38,516 nt of DNA from a virus (IMGVR_UViG_3300002835_013852:1-38516); one strand, 5' to 3'. Positions 13,138 to 21,706 are shown, counted from the stretch's first letter. The notes: generated by a model from the letters alone, not told the origin. Numbers and translations are program-made.

Positions 13138-13769
13138 TAGTATCCAAATGCCTCGATCGTGTGCTTGAAAGGATTGTCTTCAATGCTTCGAACAAGATCT
13201 AACATCTTCTCGGCGATCTCCCTCACTTCTTTCTGAGCATCGGGCTTCATTCGTAGTCCAAGGAAGTGATTGAAGGATCGCCAGTTGAACATGATGTCCA
13301 TCGTGATCTGATTGCCGTAAGGGAGGTAGAACCTCGCAGACTCCTTGGCACGCTTGCGATCCATGCCTCCGTCTACAAGGCGCTGGAGTGTGTCATGGTA
13401 GCGCATGATTGCGTCCTCCATGAATGCGATGTACTTTGCCTTCTCAACGGTGGGCCAATCATCAGGAACAACATACTTGTCATCCTTCAGTTCCTTGTAC
13501 CGTGCAGACTCACCATTGATGGAGACGCCGACCCTGTGCTTCAGGAGGTGAATGTGAGTAGCGGTATCAACGGTCACAAGGAAGTGAATCGAGCTCTTCT
13601 CAAAAGGAGTCTCATGTCCATTCTCAGCAAGCATCTTGAGAAGCTGTGGGATCCTCTTCATCTTGTCGGGATTCAAGTCTCGGCTTGTGCTTGTCCATGC
13701 TGAGAGAGCGTGGACTTCGTCCCCACCGTACCAACCGACCAATTCTACCTTGTTGTCCTGAAATGGCAT
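13137..13769 (-). CDS. thyX: Flavin-dependent thymidylate synthase ThyX
   Basis: 210 residues, the usual length. GHETPFEKSSIHF (51-63) and KHRVGVSINGESARY (77-91) are the ThyX signature, with Lys in place of the first Arg and one extra residue in RHRxxSxNxxSxRY. YLPYGNQITMDIMFNWRSF and GLRMKPDAQKEV (171-182) form the substrate-binding C-terminal part with the essential Arg173. It methylates dUMP to dTMP using methylene-tetrahydrofolate, FAD and NADPH. AAGGA lies 6 bases upstream of ATG 13769. Its start lies inside the end of the DUF2061 gene, and its stop is shared with the phosphomannomutase start. Confidence 0.95.
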   Translation of the reverse strand: MPFQDNKVELVGWYGGDEVHALSAWTSTSRDLNPDKMKRIPQLLKMLAENGHETPFEKSSIHFLVTVDTATHIHLLKHRVGVSINGESARYKELKDDKYVVPDDWPTVEKAKYIAFMEDAIMRYHDTLQRLVDGGMDRKRAKESARFYLPYGNQITMDIMFNWRSFNHFLGLRMKPDAQKEVREIAEKMLDLVRSIEDNPFKHTIEAFGY

Positions 13770-13974
13770 CTCTTGTCCTTAGTCTTGCGTACCTGTCCCA
13801 GAGTATCTCGAACCCCCACTGTAGGAAAGTAAGGGTTGAGCCGGTCAAAAGAACGATGCCGGCTGACTCACCGGCATTATCAGTGAAGCTATAAGCTATC
13901 GTAAAACCGTAACACATGGAGAATAACCTCCATGCGACGACCTTAATTAGGAGCTCTGCGCGTGCTGGGTTCAC
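13624..13974 (-). CDS. DUF2061-like small membrane protein
   Basis: 116 residues. LIKVVAWRLFSMCYGFTIAY and GIVLLTGSTLTFLQWGFEIL are two membrane segments, with the K-x-x-x-WR start and W-x-R-x end typical of DUF2061. Beyond residue 65 the tail is Arg-rich and lies inside thyX in another frame, overlapping it by 146 bases, an unusual length. The GTG at 13974 directly follows the clpP-like stop (TGAGTG). ATG 13917 with GGAGG is an alternative but would cut off the conserved WR. Function unknown. The tail past residue 68 may be a byproduct of a lost stop codon. Confidence 0.55.
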   Translation of the reverse strand: MNPARAELLIKVVAWRLFSMCYGFTIAYSFTDNAGESAGIVLLTGSTLTFLQWGFEILWDRYARLRTRDAISGQQGRIGRLVRWGRSPRSLSMDKHKPRLESRQDEEDPTASQDAC

Positions 13975-14577
13975 TCAATCCAGCGTGTAATTGAGATCAA
14001 TCTTGCATGTGAGTGTCGGAATACGAAGCTCATTGGCAAGGTTGTGACCCTTCGCGTCATTGGCGTCAAGGTACCAATCCGCGTGGCCCTTCTCATGGAC
14101 CAACTTCAGGAAGTAGTCCGAGGGCTTGCCACAGTTGCGAGCCATCATCTCGTAGACCTTCTTGTTGAGGCGCTCGACCTCCTTCGCGTCGGCCTTGATC
14201 TCTTCCACCTTACCCCAGGCTCCGCTGGAGACGTCGTGGATCATGAGGGTGGCGTCCGGGTCCATGTAGCGCTTACCCTCGGCACCGAAGCTGAAGAGGA
14301 TTGCTCCACAGCTCATTGCCTTACCCTCGATGATGGTGGCAACCGGGACACGTGAGGCCTTGATTGCTGCGATCATTGACATGAGTGAGTAGACCTGACC
14401 ACCGTAGGAGTCGATGACGATGGGAATCACAGTCTGGCCGGTGTTCTGTGCACGGCTCATTGCGTCCGTGAACTCCTTGGCCGACTCCTCGTCGAACTTG
14501 TTGACACGGATGATGATTGGGTCGACCCGGAGCTCGACCGCCTTGATGTGATGAGAAACGTCTGCGATGAAGTTCAT
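13975..14577 (-). CDS. clpP: ClpP-like serine protease
   Basis: 200 residues, the usual ClpP length. PIVIDSYGGQVYSLMSMIAAI (first 20: handle region, 52-72) matches the S-GG oxyanion region, EGKAMSCGAIL contains the nucleophile S89, and LMIHDVSSG the base H114. The catalytic Asp expected in the GLVD motif is replaced by Asn182 (NLANEL), so the triad is altered. ATG 14577 is chosen because GGAG precedes it and the conserved fold starts there; the frame is open to 14739, but that part overlaps the reductase gene. No Clp ATPase is visible. It could degrade host proteins or process phage ones; its neighbours argue against a prohead protease. Confidence 0.82.
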   Translation of the reverse strand: MNFIADVSHHIKAVELRVDPIIIRVNKFDEESAKEFTDAMSRAQNTGQTVIPIVIDSYGGQVYSLMSMIAAIKASRVPVATIIEGKAMSCGAILFSFGAEGKRYMDPDATLMIHDVSSGAWGKVEEIKADAKEVERLNKKVYEMMARNCGKPSDYFLKLVHEKGHADWYLDANDAKGHNLANELRIPTLTCKIDLNYTLD

Positions 14578-14629
14578 TGCATACTCCGGTTGAGTTAGAT
14601 TGCGAATTGCCTTTTCGAAGTCTTCTTCT

Positions 14630-17119
14630 TCACTTGCACTTGGAGAAGCCGCACGCCTTGCAGGAGAGACAACCTTCCTGATAGACGAGCTCTGAGTTAC
14701 CACACTCAGGGCACCCCTTTTCGCTTGACTTTGTACCATCCTTGATGTACCCCTTGAGAACTCTTGCGATTACTCTTGCGAATGAGAACATATCACTGTT
14801 CTTGTCCTTCTGAAGCTGTTCCACGATGTACTGGAGTGGGACATCGTGACGGAGGGCCAGGGAAACTGTCCTCGAGAATGCACCCTGTGTGGGGTTGTCG
14901 AAGAGATTGACGACGTCCTTGAAGATGAGATTGTCGTCCTCTCCAACCGGCACCAGGAGGTTGTATGTTGCAACTCCGTCACGCTTACCATTTTTAACCA
15001 AGGAGCCTGACTTGTATCGCTTGGGAATCTCAATGTTCTCAGGAATTCCACAGAACACCTCATAGGGCTTGTCGTCTAGCAATCCTACGAGAACCAACCA
15101 CGACTCAGTGACATCACCATTTCTCACGGTTGCTCGATGGATGTCGCAGTCCAGAGACTTTGGACGCTTCGGTGTGAGACGTCCCTCTTCAGACTTCTTC
15201 TCCTTCTTCGGCTCATCGTTGGAGATGAGGACTCCAGTTCGGCAACCATCACGGTAGACCGTGAATCCCTTACATCCCATTGCCCATGCCTTCAGATAGA
15301 CATTGTTGACTGTCTCCTTGGTGGCAGAGTTGGGAAGGTTGCAGGTCTTACTGATGCTGTGGTCAATCCAACGTTGTGCCGCTGCCTGGATGTCTACCGA
15401 CTTCTCCCAATCGATGTCATTTGCTGTTCCACCCCAGTATGGACTCTCCTGTGGGTCGGTCTTACCTGTGATATCCATCCACTTCTTGAACCAGTGGTGG
15501 TAAACCGTGTACTCCTGCCACTTGTCTCCCATCGGATCCACGAAGTCCACCCTGGAGGTGAGGTCACCCTGTGTGATCTTGCGACGGCGCTTGTAAGAGA
15601 GGAGGAAGGCAGGCTCGATACCGGATGTTGTTCTGGTGAGGCATGAGACAGAACCGACAGGTGCCGTGGTAGTGAGGGCGATGTTACGACGGCCCGTCTC
15701 CTTCCACATGTCTGTGTACTCACCGCTGCATGCGCTGATAACCTTCTTCAGGTAGGTGTGGTCCTTCTCCTTCTCGAAGTCAAATACAGGGAATGCACCA
15801 CGCTCCTTGGCCATGATGAGAGACGAACGGTGTGCACCCACAGCAAGAGCCTTGTAGATCTCCTCAGTGACCGTGATGGAGCATTCACTTCCATATCGAA
15901 TGTTCATTGCTGCAAGCGCATCACCGAGACCTGTCACTCCCAGACCTGTCCTTCGTCCGTTCCGGCCGGCAGCCTTGATCTTGTGCCAGAGGTCCCACTC
16001 GATCCTCTTCACGTGGTCAGGTTGCGGGTCCTTCTCAATCTTCTCAAGGATGCGATCCACGCACTCGATCTCGAGGTCAACGAGGTCATCCATCAGGCGC
16101 TGGGCCTTCATGACAACCGTGTTGAATCGATCGAAGTCGAAGGTGGGGTTGTCACTGAATGGGTACCTGACGAATGAGGTCAGGTTGACAACCATGAGTC
16201 GACAAGAGTCGTAGGGACTCAGTGGGATCTCACCACATGGATTTGTTGAGATTGTCTTGTAACCGACATCACGGTAGCAGTCGACGATTCCTTCGCGGGT
16301 GATCGTGTCCCAGAAGAGGGCGCCAGGTTCGGCTGAGGACCATGCTGCGTCCACGAACTTTTCCCAGACCTGACGAGCATTCACGTTCTTCGTGATCTCA
16401 GCAGTCTCAGGTGTGGATTCGACAGGCCAGCGAAGTGTAAAGTCCTCACCATCCACAGCCGCCTGCATGAACTCATCGGTGAAGCGTATGGAGATGTTGG
16501 CACCCGTCACCTTCTTCAGGTCGCGCTTGATGTCGATGAATGCCTCAACCTCAGGATGACGACAGTCGATGGTGAGCATGAGGGCGCCACGACGTCCACC
16601 CTGAGCAACCTCACGGGTGGAGTTGGAGAACCTCTCCATGAAGACGCTGATGCCATCGGTGGTTCTTGCAGCGTTGGTTGTGGGCTGACCCTTCGGGCGG
16701 ATGGTGGAGACGTCGAAACCGACACCGCCACGACGCTTCATGATCTGGACCTGCTCTTGGTCTGAGAAGAGAATGCCACCGTAGGAGTCGTGTGGCTGTT
16801 CAATGACGAAACAGTTTGACAGGCTCTGAAGCTGGTAGTAGTTTCCAATGCCTGACATTGGGGAGCCCTGTGGGACTACGTCCTTGAAGTCCTTCAGAAG
16901 CTCGTAGATCTCATCCTCAGTCATTGGGTTGGGATACTTCGCCTCAATTCGAGCAAACTCACGGGCAAGACGATGGTGCATCTGGTCGGGGTTTGTCTCA
17001 AGCAGATCATCCTGAGCGTCTCTAAGCGCATACTTCATGAAGACATCTGGGGCGAGTTCATCACCCTCAAAGTAAGCCGAAGTCTCCTGTATTGCTTTTT
17101 GCCTGATGTAATCTTTCAT
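14630..17119 (-). CDS. nrdJ: Class II (adenosylcobalamin-dependent) ribonucleotide reductase
   Basis: 829 residues. SLSNCFVIEQP holds C103, STNPCGEIPLSPYDSC the N293-x-C295-x-E297 site and C306, and TTTAPVGSVSCLTRTTSGIEP the C-terminal barrel loop. These match NrdJ, with C295 as thiyl radical site and C103/C306 as the redox pair. The B12-type C-terminal half (LDCDIHRATVRNGD onward) precedes a four-cysteine zinc ribbon (CPECG...CKACG) and the final CGFSKCK thiol pair that relays electrons. It reduces ribonucleotides to deoxyribonucleotides with no oxygen need, using host cobalamin. AGGGAAC precedes ATG 17119. No thioredoxin or flavodoxin gene is in view. Confidence 0.95.
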   Translation of the reverse strand: MKDYIRQKAIQETSAYFEGDELAPDVFMKYALRDAQDDLLETNPDQMHHRLAREFARIEAKYPNPMTEDEIYELLKDFKDVVPQGSPMSGIGNYYQLQSLSNCFVIEQPHDSYGGILFSDQEQVQIMKRRGGVGFDVSTIRPKGQPTTNAARTTDGISVFMERFSNSTREVAQGGRRGALMLTIDCRHPEVEAFIDIKRDLKKVTGANISIRFTDEFMQAAVDGEDFTLRWPVESTPETAEITKNVNARQVWEKFVDAAWSSAEPGALFWDTITREGIVDCYRDVGYKTISTNPCGEIPLSPYDSCRLMVVNLTSFVRYPFSDNPTFDFDRFNTVVMKAQRLMDDLVDLEIECVDRILEKIEKDPQPDHVKRIEWDLWHKIKAAGRNGRRTGLGVTGLGDALAAMNIRYGSECSITVTEEIYKALAVGAHRSSLIMAKERGAFPVFDFEKEKDHTYLKKVISACSGEYTDMWKETGRRNIALTTTAPVGSVSCLTRTTSGIEPAFLLSYKRRRKITQGDLTSRVDFVDPMGDKWQEYTVYHHWFKKWMDITGKTDPQESPYWGGTANDIDWEKSVDIQAAAQRWIDHSISKTCNLPNSATKETVNNVYLKAWAMGCKGFTVYRDGCRTGVLISNDEPKKEKKSEEGRLTPKRPKSLDCDIHRATVRNGDVTESWLVLVGLLDDKPYEVFCGIPENIEIPKRYKSGSLVKNGKRDGVATYNLLVPVGEDDNLIFKDVVNLFDNPTQGAFSRTVSLALRHDVPLQYIVEQLQKDKNSDMFSFARVIARVLKGYIKDGTKSSEKGCPECGNSELVYQEGCLSCKACGFSKCK

Positions 17120-17128
17120 TTTGTTCCC

Positions 17129-18514
17129 TTACTTTGCGTTCATTACTTGTTGCCACTTTTCCTTCAGTGTCCTCTTCTTGGCATTGTCATCCTGTGACAT
17201 TGCCTCCTGAAGTGAAAGTGCGTTCTCGTCCAGGACTGTTATTGTAGACCTTGCCGTGTCGATGTGAACAGGGAAAAGCACTCCGTCCTTACCTGCTCGA
17301 TTCTTTGCCACGAAGAGGCGTCCGGAGCCTGTTGCCTTCTCATTCGCCTTTCTCGAAAGGGAGAGGACAACGTCGGCAACCATTGCCTTTCCGTAGGCCT
17401 CAGACATATTTTCGAGTCCAACCACATCGGAATTTGCTGATTCCCTGTTAGCCTGTGATGCTGTCCAGATTGGTACGCTTCTCTCCATTGCAAGGTTTCG
17501 AAGCTCCTCATAGATCAGCTTCAGTTCGAGTCGAAGGGCATCATACTCACGGCTGGACCTCATGATGTCAGCATAGTCGATCAGGATCAGGTGAGGAACG
17601 AAGCCCTTCATTGCAAGCTTCTCAAGGTGATTTCGAAGCGTGTTCACCGTAGCAGTGCCGGTCGGGTACTCCTTGATGATAAGCCTACCGAGCTCCATGT
17701 CCTTGTACTTCTTGAGGACCTCCTCCTTGGAATCCTGCACCTCGTTTGATGGGATCTCACAGAGGTTGGAGTCGTAACGAATACCGACGGCGGTCTCGGT
17801 AAGTTCGAATGTGTAATGAACAACATTCTTTCCGATGCGCAAGGCCGCCGATCCCATTGCCGTGAGGAAGTGAGACTTGCCAACGCCAGTGTTGGCCACC
17901 ACAACTCCAAGCTCTCCCTTTCCAAGGCCACCATTCATGATGGACTTTTCATCGAGTGCCGGAATTCCTGTGCTGCAGGCGTTTCGATTGATCTTCACGA
18001 AGCGAGCTTCGGCATCCTCGAAGAAGTCATGGCCGACTGATGCCGAAAGACCAACACTCACGGCAGACTTCATCGTCTCCAGGACGGCATCGTACTTGTC
18101 CTGAGCAATCAGCTCAACGGACTTCTCAAGTGCCTCTCGAAGTGCCTGCTTCTTGCAGAAGTCCAGGGACTTTTCCTTCACATAGGCAATGTCACCCATG
18201 TCAGGAGAGGACTTCATCCTGCTGAGGTAGTCCACAATCTGGTCACGCAGGATTGTGTCATTGCCCTGTGAGAGGTCATCCTTGATGATGGATATCAGGA
18301 GTGACATCGTCGGGAATGTCTTGTACTTGCCATGGTACTTAAAGTACTTGTCAGCAAGGTATGAGAGGTACCTGAGGTCGAAGTAATCGTGCCTCATCAC
18401 CTCAGTCATTTGTGCTGCCCAGTGGTGGTCTGTCAGGAGTCCTTGAAAGATTTTCTCCTGAAAGGGCTTTCCATACTGCTTGAAGAGGGCCTCAGCGGCC
18501 AGATTCTCTCGCAT
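17129..18514 (-). CDS. dnaB: Replicative DNA helicase, DnaB/gp41 type
   Basis: 461 residues. The N-terminal 170 residues are helical, like the DnaB N-domain and linker. STGIPALDEKSIMNGGLGKG precedes Walker A ANTGVGKS (207-214). Walker B is HLILIDYADIM (about residue 314), and TASQANRES holds the sensor Gln. AVADVVLSLSRK-type and FVAKNRAGKDG regions match the RecA-like core. It unwinds the fork 5' to 3'. ATG 18514 follows the exonuclease stop (TGAATG) with AGGA. No separate primase gene is visible. The N-domain differs enough from bacterial DnaB that a T4 gp41-like loader interaction is possible. Confidence 0.92.
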   Translation of the reverse strand: MRENLAAEALFKQYGKPFQEKIFQGLLTDHHWAAQMTEVMRHDYFDLRYLSYLADKYFKYHGKYKTFPTMSLLISIIKDDLSQGNDTILRDQIVDYLSRMKSSPDMGDIAYVKEKSLDFCKKQALREALEKSVELIAQDKYDAVLETMKSAVSVGLSASVGHDFFEDAEARFVKINRNACSTGIPALDEKSIMNGGLGKGELGVVVANTGVGKSHFLTAMGSAALRIGKNVVHYTFELTETAVGIRYDSNLCEIPSNEVQDSKEEVLKKYKDMELGRLIIKEYPTGTATVNTLRNHLEKLAMKGFVPHLILIDYADIMRSSREYDALRLELKLIYEELRNLAMERSVPIWTASQANRESANSDVVGLENMSEAYGKAMVADVVLSLSRKANEKATGSGRLFVAKNRAGKDGVLFPVHIDTARSTITVLDENALSLQEAMSQDDNAKKRTLKEKWQQVMNAK

Positions 18515-19468
18515 TCAATTCCTGAGATTGAGGGTGATGGTCAAATAAAATCTGTCGACATCAAATGTTTTGATCCCATGCTTCACAAGTTGTCTAATGA
18601 GACCCATCTTGTCGGGATTCGAAATGGGAATATCAAATGACGTGTTTATCTTCTGGACTTGGCTTGCACTGAGGTTGGAAACGTCCAGGCTCATGAGCTG
18701 CCAGTTTCTTCGTGCGACCTCTTTGTTCTCCATGATCGACTTCAGGGCCTTGATTCGATCGATTTTGGGGTGGGTCTCGCACAATTCAATTATGTCTTCA
18801 ACTGAGAGTTCATCCTCACCGGCAAGCTTCGGGAACATGTTGACCATTGTCCGCAGGCCGACGCCTGGGATACCCGGAAGTGCGTCAGATGCATCTCCTG
18901 TGAAGCAGCGGGTAACACAAAGATTGTGAGGTGGGACACCAAATTTCTTTTGGACGAAGTCACAGTTCACAATCTCCTTGAGAGTGGGTGACCAGACCTG
19001 GACACGATCATCCACGAGTTGGAGGTAGTCATGGTCGGAAGAAACGATAAGGATGTTCCTATCCTTGAAATGGTACCTCGCCATATAGCCGATTACATCG
19101 TCTGCCTCGCAATCCGACACATAGGTCTGCCTGATTGGAAGGAACTTCAACAATGAGACCAGGAGCTTCACCTGCCAGTTTCGGTTCTCAACCGTATCAG
19201 GAATGTCCCCCTCGTGGAACCTGTTTAGCTTCTGAGGTCTTCGGTTGTCCTTGTATTGGGGAAATATGGCCCGTCTACGTGATGATCCCCCACCTTCCCA
19301 GATTACAACGAGCGACGACGGCCTGTGATCCGCCACCAGGGCACCGATGGACTTCATGAATCCAACGACGCCTCCGACGTGTTGCCCCTCCTCCATGAGT
19401 GGATTGGCAACGAAGTTGCGCACAAACAGGTTGTACGCATCTACCAACATCACAGGACCGTCCTTCAC
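18515..19468 (-). CDS. 5'-3' exonuclease (FEN/Pol I N-terminal type)
   Basis: 317 residues. MLVDAYNLFVRNF gives D10, SDCEADDVIGYMA the D119/E121/D123/D124 cluster, VSSDHDYLQLVDD D145 and D147, and CFTGDASDALPGIPGVG D192 and D195 with the helix-3-turn-helix. This is the complete metal set of FEN nucleases, as in T4 RNase H and T5 exonuclease. It would remove RNA primers and flaps. The GTG at 19468 with GGAG is used; ATG 19450 is a possible shorter start. Co-transcribed with recA upstream (gap of three bases) and the helicase downstream. Confidence 0.92.
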   Translation of the reverse strand: MKDGPVMLVDAYNLFVRNFVANPLMEEGQHVGGVVGFMKSIGALVADHRPSSLVVIWEGGGSSRRRAIFPQYKDNRRPQKLNRFHEGDIPDTVENRNWQVKLLVSLLKFLPIRQTYVSDCEADDVIGYMARYHFKDRNILIVSSDHDYLQLVDDRVQVWSPTLKEIVNCDFVQKKFGVPPHNLCVTRCFTGDASDALPGIPGVGLRTMVNMFPKLAGEDELSVEDIIELCETHPKIDRIKALKSIMENKEVARRNWQLMSLDVSNLSASQVQKINTSFDIPISNPDKMGLIRQLVKHGIKTFDVDRFYLTITLNLRN

Positions 19469-19471
19469 GGT

Positions 19472-20683
19472 TCACTCCGGAGAAACCATCTCGTCGTCAC
19501 CGCCAAGGAGATCAGCGACTGCCTTCACCTCCTCGTAGGACTCAGGGTCGATGTCAACCGCAGCGGGGTTTGCCGCCAGTCGAACCATCGCCTTCTCAAG
19601 AAGTCCATCGACCCAAGGCTTGTAGTCAGGTGTGTTCATAATCTCACCAAAGTCAGCCTTATAGAACTTCTTCTCGATGATGTTGACATTCTGCTCGTTG
19701 GTGACTCGGAGGACCTTCCAGGAGCCTGAACCCTCGATCACCACCTGGTGCTCTTCCACCATGTCAGGCCCGTGGTCACGGAGGATGTCAAAGAGCTCCT
19801 CATGCTCCTCGATGCCTTGCCCGAAGATGATTCGGAAGTTCGCTGTGCGGAACGGCTTCGCCACCTTGTTCTTGATGGTCTTTGCAGAGACATTGATTCC
19901 AAGCACCTCATCGTTCGGTCCCTTGATCTGGGAGCCGGCACCAAGCTTGATTCTAACCGACGAGTGGAACGGAATTGCATTTCCGCCCGGTACCGCTGTC
20001 GGATCACCGTACATCACACCGATCTTTGTTCGAATCTGGTTGAGGCAGACGAAGAGGACGCTCTGGTCACCAATGACACCTGTGATCTTACGCATTCCCT
20101 TGGAAAGTACTCGTGCCTGGAGGCCGATAGTATCCTTGTCGTAAGCGCCATCCAGCTCGGCCTTCGGGGACGATGCTGCCACCGAGTCCCAGATGATGGT
20201 GATCGGAACGTCCTTGTTGAGTGCCTTCGCCTTCAGGATGGTCTTCTCAGCAATATCGAAGACCTCCTCGGTACAGTGCGTATCCACGTAGACGAATCGC
20301 TTTCCGATGTTGACACCAAGAGCCTCCAGGTTCTCTGGGTTTGTAGCATTCTCAGTGTCGATGTAGACGGCAATTCCACCCATGCGCTGGGTTGATCGAC
20401 AGATCTGCGCTGCGAGGTGTGACTTACCGATGGACGGTGGACCGAACACCTCCACAATTCGACCCTCAGGAAGGCCACCATTCCGTCGGTTTGCGATGAT
20501 GTAGTCGAGCCCCTTAGATCCTGTTGAGATCCAGCGCTTCACGTGAGTTGGTGATGTGTCCGACGCCAGGTTATAAGCGACTCGATGACCGAGGTCCTTG
20601 TTGAGCGAATCAATGAGGTCGGCGGTGAAATCCTCGGTGGCCGAGCTGGTCACCTCACCCGTACTTAGCTTCTTCCTTGCCAT
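19472..20683 (-). CDS. recA: RecA/UvsX-like recombinase
   Basis: 403 residues. STGSKGLDYIIANRRNGGLPEGRIVEVF precedes Walker A GPPSIGKS (81-88), matching bacterial RecA order; AVYIDTEN and ITIIWDSVAASSPKAEL follow, the second being Walker B. QSVLFVCLNQIRTKIG and VMYGDPTAVPGGNAIPFHSS match the DNA-binding loop region, and the C-terminus is acidic (GGDDEMVSPE). It pairs DNA strands in recombination-dependent replication. AGGAG precedes ATG 20683. It lies between the ssDNA-binding protein, its functional partner, and the exonuclease. It is closer to cellular RecA than to T4 UvsX by motif wording. Confidence 0.93.
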   Translation of the reverse strand: MARKKLSTGEVTSSATEDFTADLIDSLNKDLGHRVAYNLASDTSPTHVKRWISTGSKGLDYIIANRRNGGLPEGRIVEVFGPPSIGKSHLAAQICRSTQRMGGIAVYIDTENATNPENLEALGVNIGKRFVYVDTHCTEEVFDIAEKTILKAKALNKDVPITIIWDSVAASSPKAELDGAYDKDTIGLQARVLSKGMRKITGVIGDQSVLFVCLNQIRTKIGVMYGDPTAVPGGNAIPFHSSVRIKLGAGSQIKGPNDEVLGINVSAKTIKNKVAKPFRTANFRIIFGQGIEEHEELFDILRDHGPDMVEEHQVVIEGSGSWKVLRVTNEQNVNIIEKKFYKADFGEIMNTPDYKPWVDGLLEKAMVRLAANPAAVDIDPESYEEVKAVADLLGGDDEMVSPE

Positions 20684-20726
20684 GTCATTTCTCTCCTAAT
20701 CAATTCTACAGTCTCTTTAAATGTGT

Positions 20727-20750
20727 TCACCCAGGTGTGAGCCTGGGTGA
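20727..20750 (-). terminator. Hairpin between the ssDNA-binding protein gene and recA
   Basis: A 9-bp perfect stem (TCACCCAGG / CCTGGGTGA) with a 6-base loop lies 17 bases past the ssb stop. The bases after it on the minus strand (ACACATTTAAAG) have only a short T run, so it would be a leaky terminator, letting high expression of the binding protein coexist with lower recA expression. It could equally be an mRNA-stabilising 3' end. Confidence 0.5.
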
Positions 20751-20767
20751 GACAACTTCAGGAACCT

Positions 20768-21592
20768 TTATTCGAGGTCTGCGAAGGCATCCTCAAGGTC
20801 ATCCATGGTCTTCTTCTTGACAGGAGCCGAAGCAGGCTTGTTGCCACGAAGCTCAGCAAGGTCGTTCTCAATGGAGTCGGACTTGTTGCCACGGGTGAGG
20901 CCAACCTCCTTCTCGGAAGAGCTGGACTCACTTCCACCACCGAGCCAGTCATTCACTCGCTTCTCAATCTCCTCGACAGGAGTGAGCTCCTCGTAGTCGT
21001 CGATGTTCGGAATCGAGGAAAGCCAGGTCTTGATCTGGTCCTTGTCCTTGGACAGAGGAGATGTGGTTCCGCGTGGGGTGACCTTGGTGTCTGCATACTG
21101 CTTTCCAGGAGTCTTGGTCACGGAGACCTTGACGTCTCGGCCCTCGAGGGGATCGGTGATGTCACCGTAGTCCTCATCCAGCATCAGCTTCAGGAGGTCC
21201 TGGTAGATCATCTTGCCGAATGCCCAGAGTCGAACGCCTCGATCCTCCTCACCACGAACCACTACCGCAGCATAGGTGCGCATCTTCGGGTAGAGCTTCT
21301 TTGCAAGCTCACGACTTGCATCGGAGTTGTCCTCACGAAGCTTGTTGATCAGCTCCTGGATCGGATCCTTCTTACCGAACTGGTAAGGGGCCAGGATTGC
21401 GGCTGCCTTGTCACCACCGATACCGTAGTAGTACCAGCGATCCTTGAAGGGCTGACCGTCGTTGTTAGGAAGCGCGATGATTCGGACATTGTAGTCCTTG
21501 CCTTCCTCGGGTCGCCACATGATAGTGGACTTCTTGTTCTGGCCGGAGAGTTGGCCAAGCTTCTTACGGATTGCGTCAAAGTCGATTGCCAT
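20768..21592 (-). CDS. Single-stranded DNA-binding protein, gp32-like
   Basis: 274 residues. The N-terminal basic segment AIDFDAIRKKLGQLSGQNKK resembles the gp32 B-domain used in cooperative binding. IMWRPEEGKDYNVRIIALP starts the OB-fold core, WYYYGIGG corresponds to the aromatic DNA-binding strand, and the tail is acidic and Ser-rich (GGGSESSSSEKE) ending DDLEDAFADLE, the protein-recruiting tip. T4 gp32 has a zinc site; this protein has no cysteine at all. ATG 21592 with AAGGA is used, discarding 20 upstream residues. It coats single strands for RecA, helicase and polymerase. The 111-base leader holds a candidate promoter and hairpin. Confidence 0.87.
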   Translation of the reverse strand: MAIDFDAIRKKLGQLSGQNKKSTIMWRPEEGKDYNVRIIALPNNDGQPFKDRWYYYGIGGDKAAAILAPYQFGKKDPIQELINKLREDNSDASRELAKKLYPKMRTYAAVVVRGEEDRGVRLWAFGKMIYQDLLKLMLDEDYGDITDPLEGRDVKVSVTKTPGKQYADTKVTPRGTTSPLSKDKDQIKTWLSSIPNIDDYEELTPVEEIEKRVNDWLGGGSESSSSEKEVGLTRGNKSDSIENDLAELRGNKPASAPVKKKTMDDLEDAFADLE

Positions 21593-21656
21593 GATTGTTT
21601 GTCCTTGATTGTTGTTGAAGTAGTGAGGAACGGCGTCACCCCCGTCCATCACCTTA

Positions 21657-21674
21657 TTGCGGAACCACCCGCAA
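21657..21674 (-). promoter_or_regulatory. Hairpin in the ssDNA-binding protein leader
   Basis: TTGCGG / CCGCAA form a 6-bp perfect stem with a 6-base loop, about 65 bases upstream of the ssb start in the longest untranslated gap here. T4 gene 32 is translationally autoregulated through a leader structure, so a similar function is worth testing. Only the stem is seen directly. Confidence 0.3.
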
Positions 21675-21678
21675 CAAG

Positions 21679-21706
21679 ATTGTAGTAATTGTTTGTAAGT
21701 TGTTCA
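21679..21706 (-). promoter_or_regulatory. Candidate promoter for the ssDNA-binding protein gene
   Basis: On the minus strand, TGAACA (21701-21706) and TACAAT (21679-21684) are spaced by 16 bases; the -10 matches TATAAT at 5/6, the -35 at 4/6. It overlaps the stop of the upstream gene and precedes a 111-base leader, consistent with a separate transcript for a protein needed in large amounts. Confidence 0.35.

Noticed and set aside
14578-14739. Longer start for the ClpP-like gene
   Set aside because: This part overlaps the zinc ribbon of the reductase and has no ClpP similarity; ATG 14577 has GGAG.
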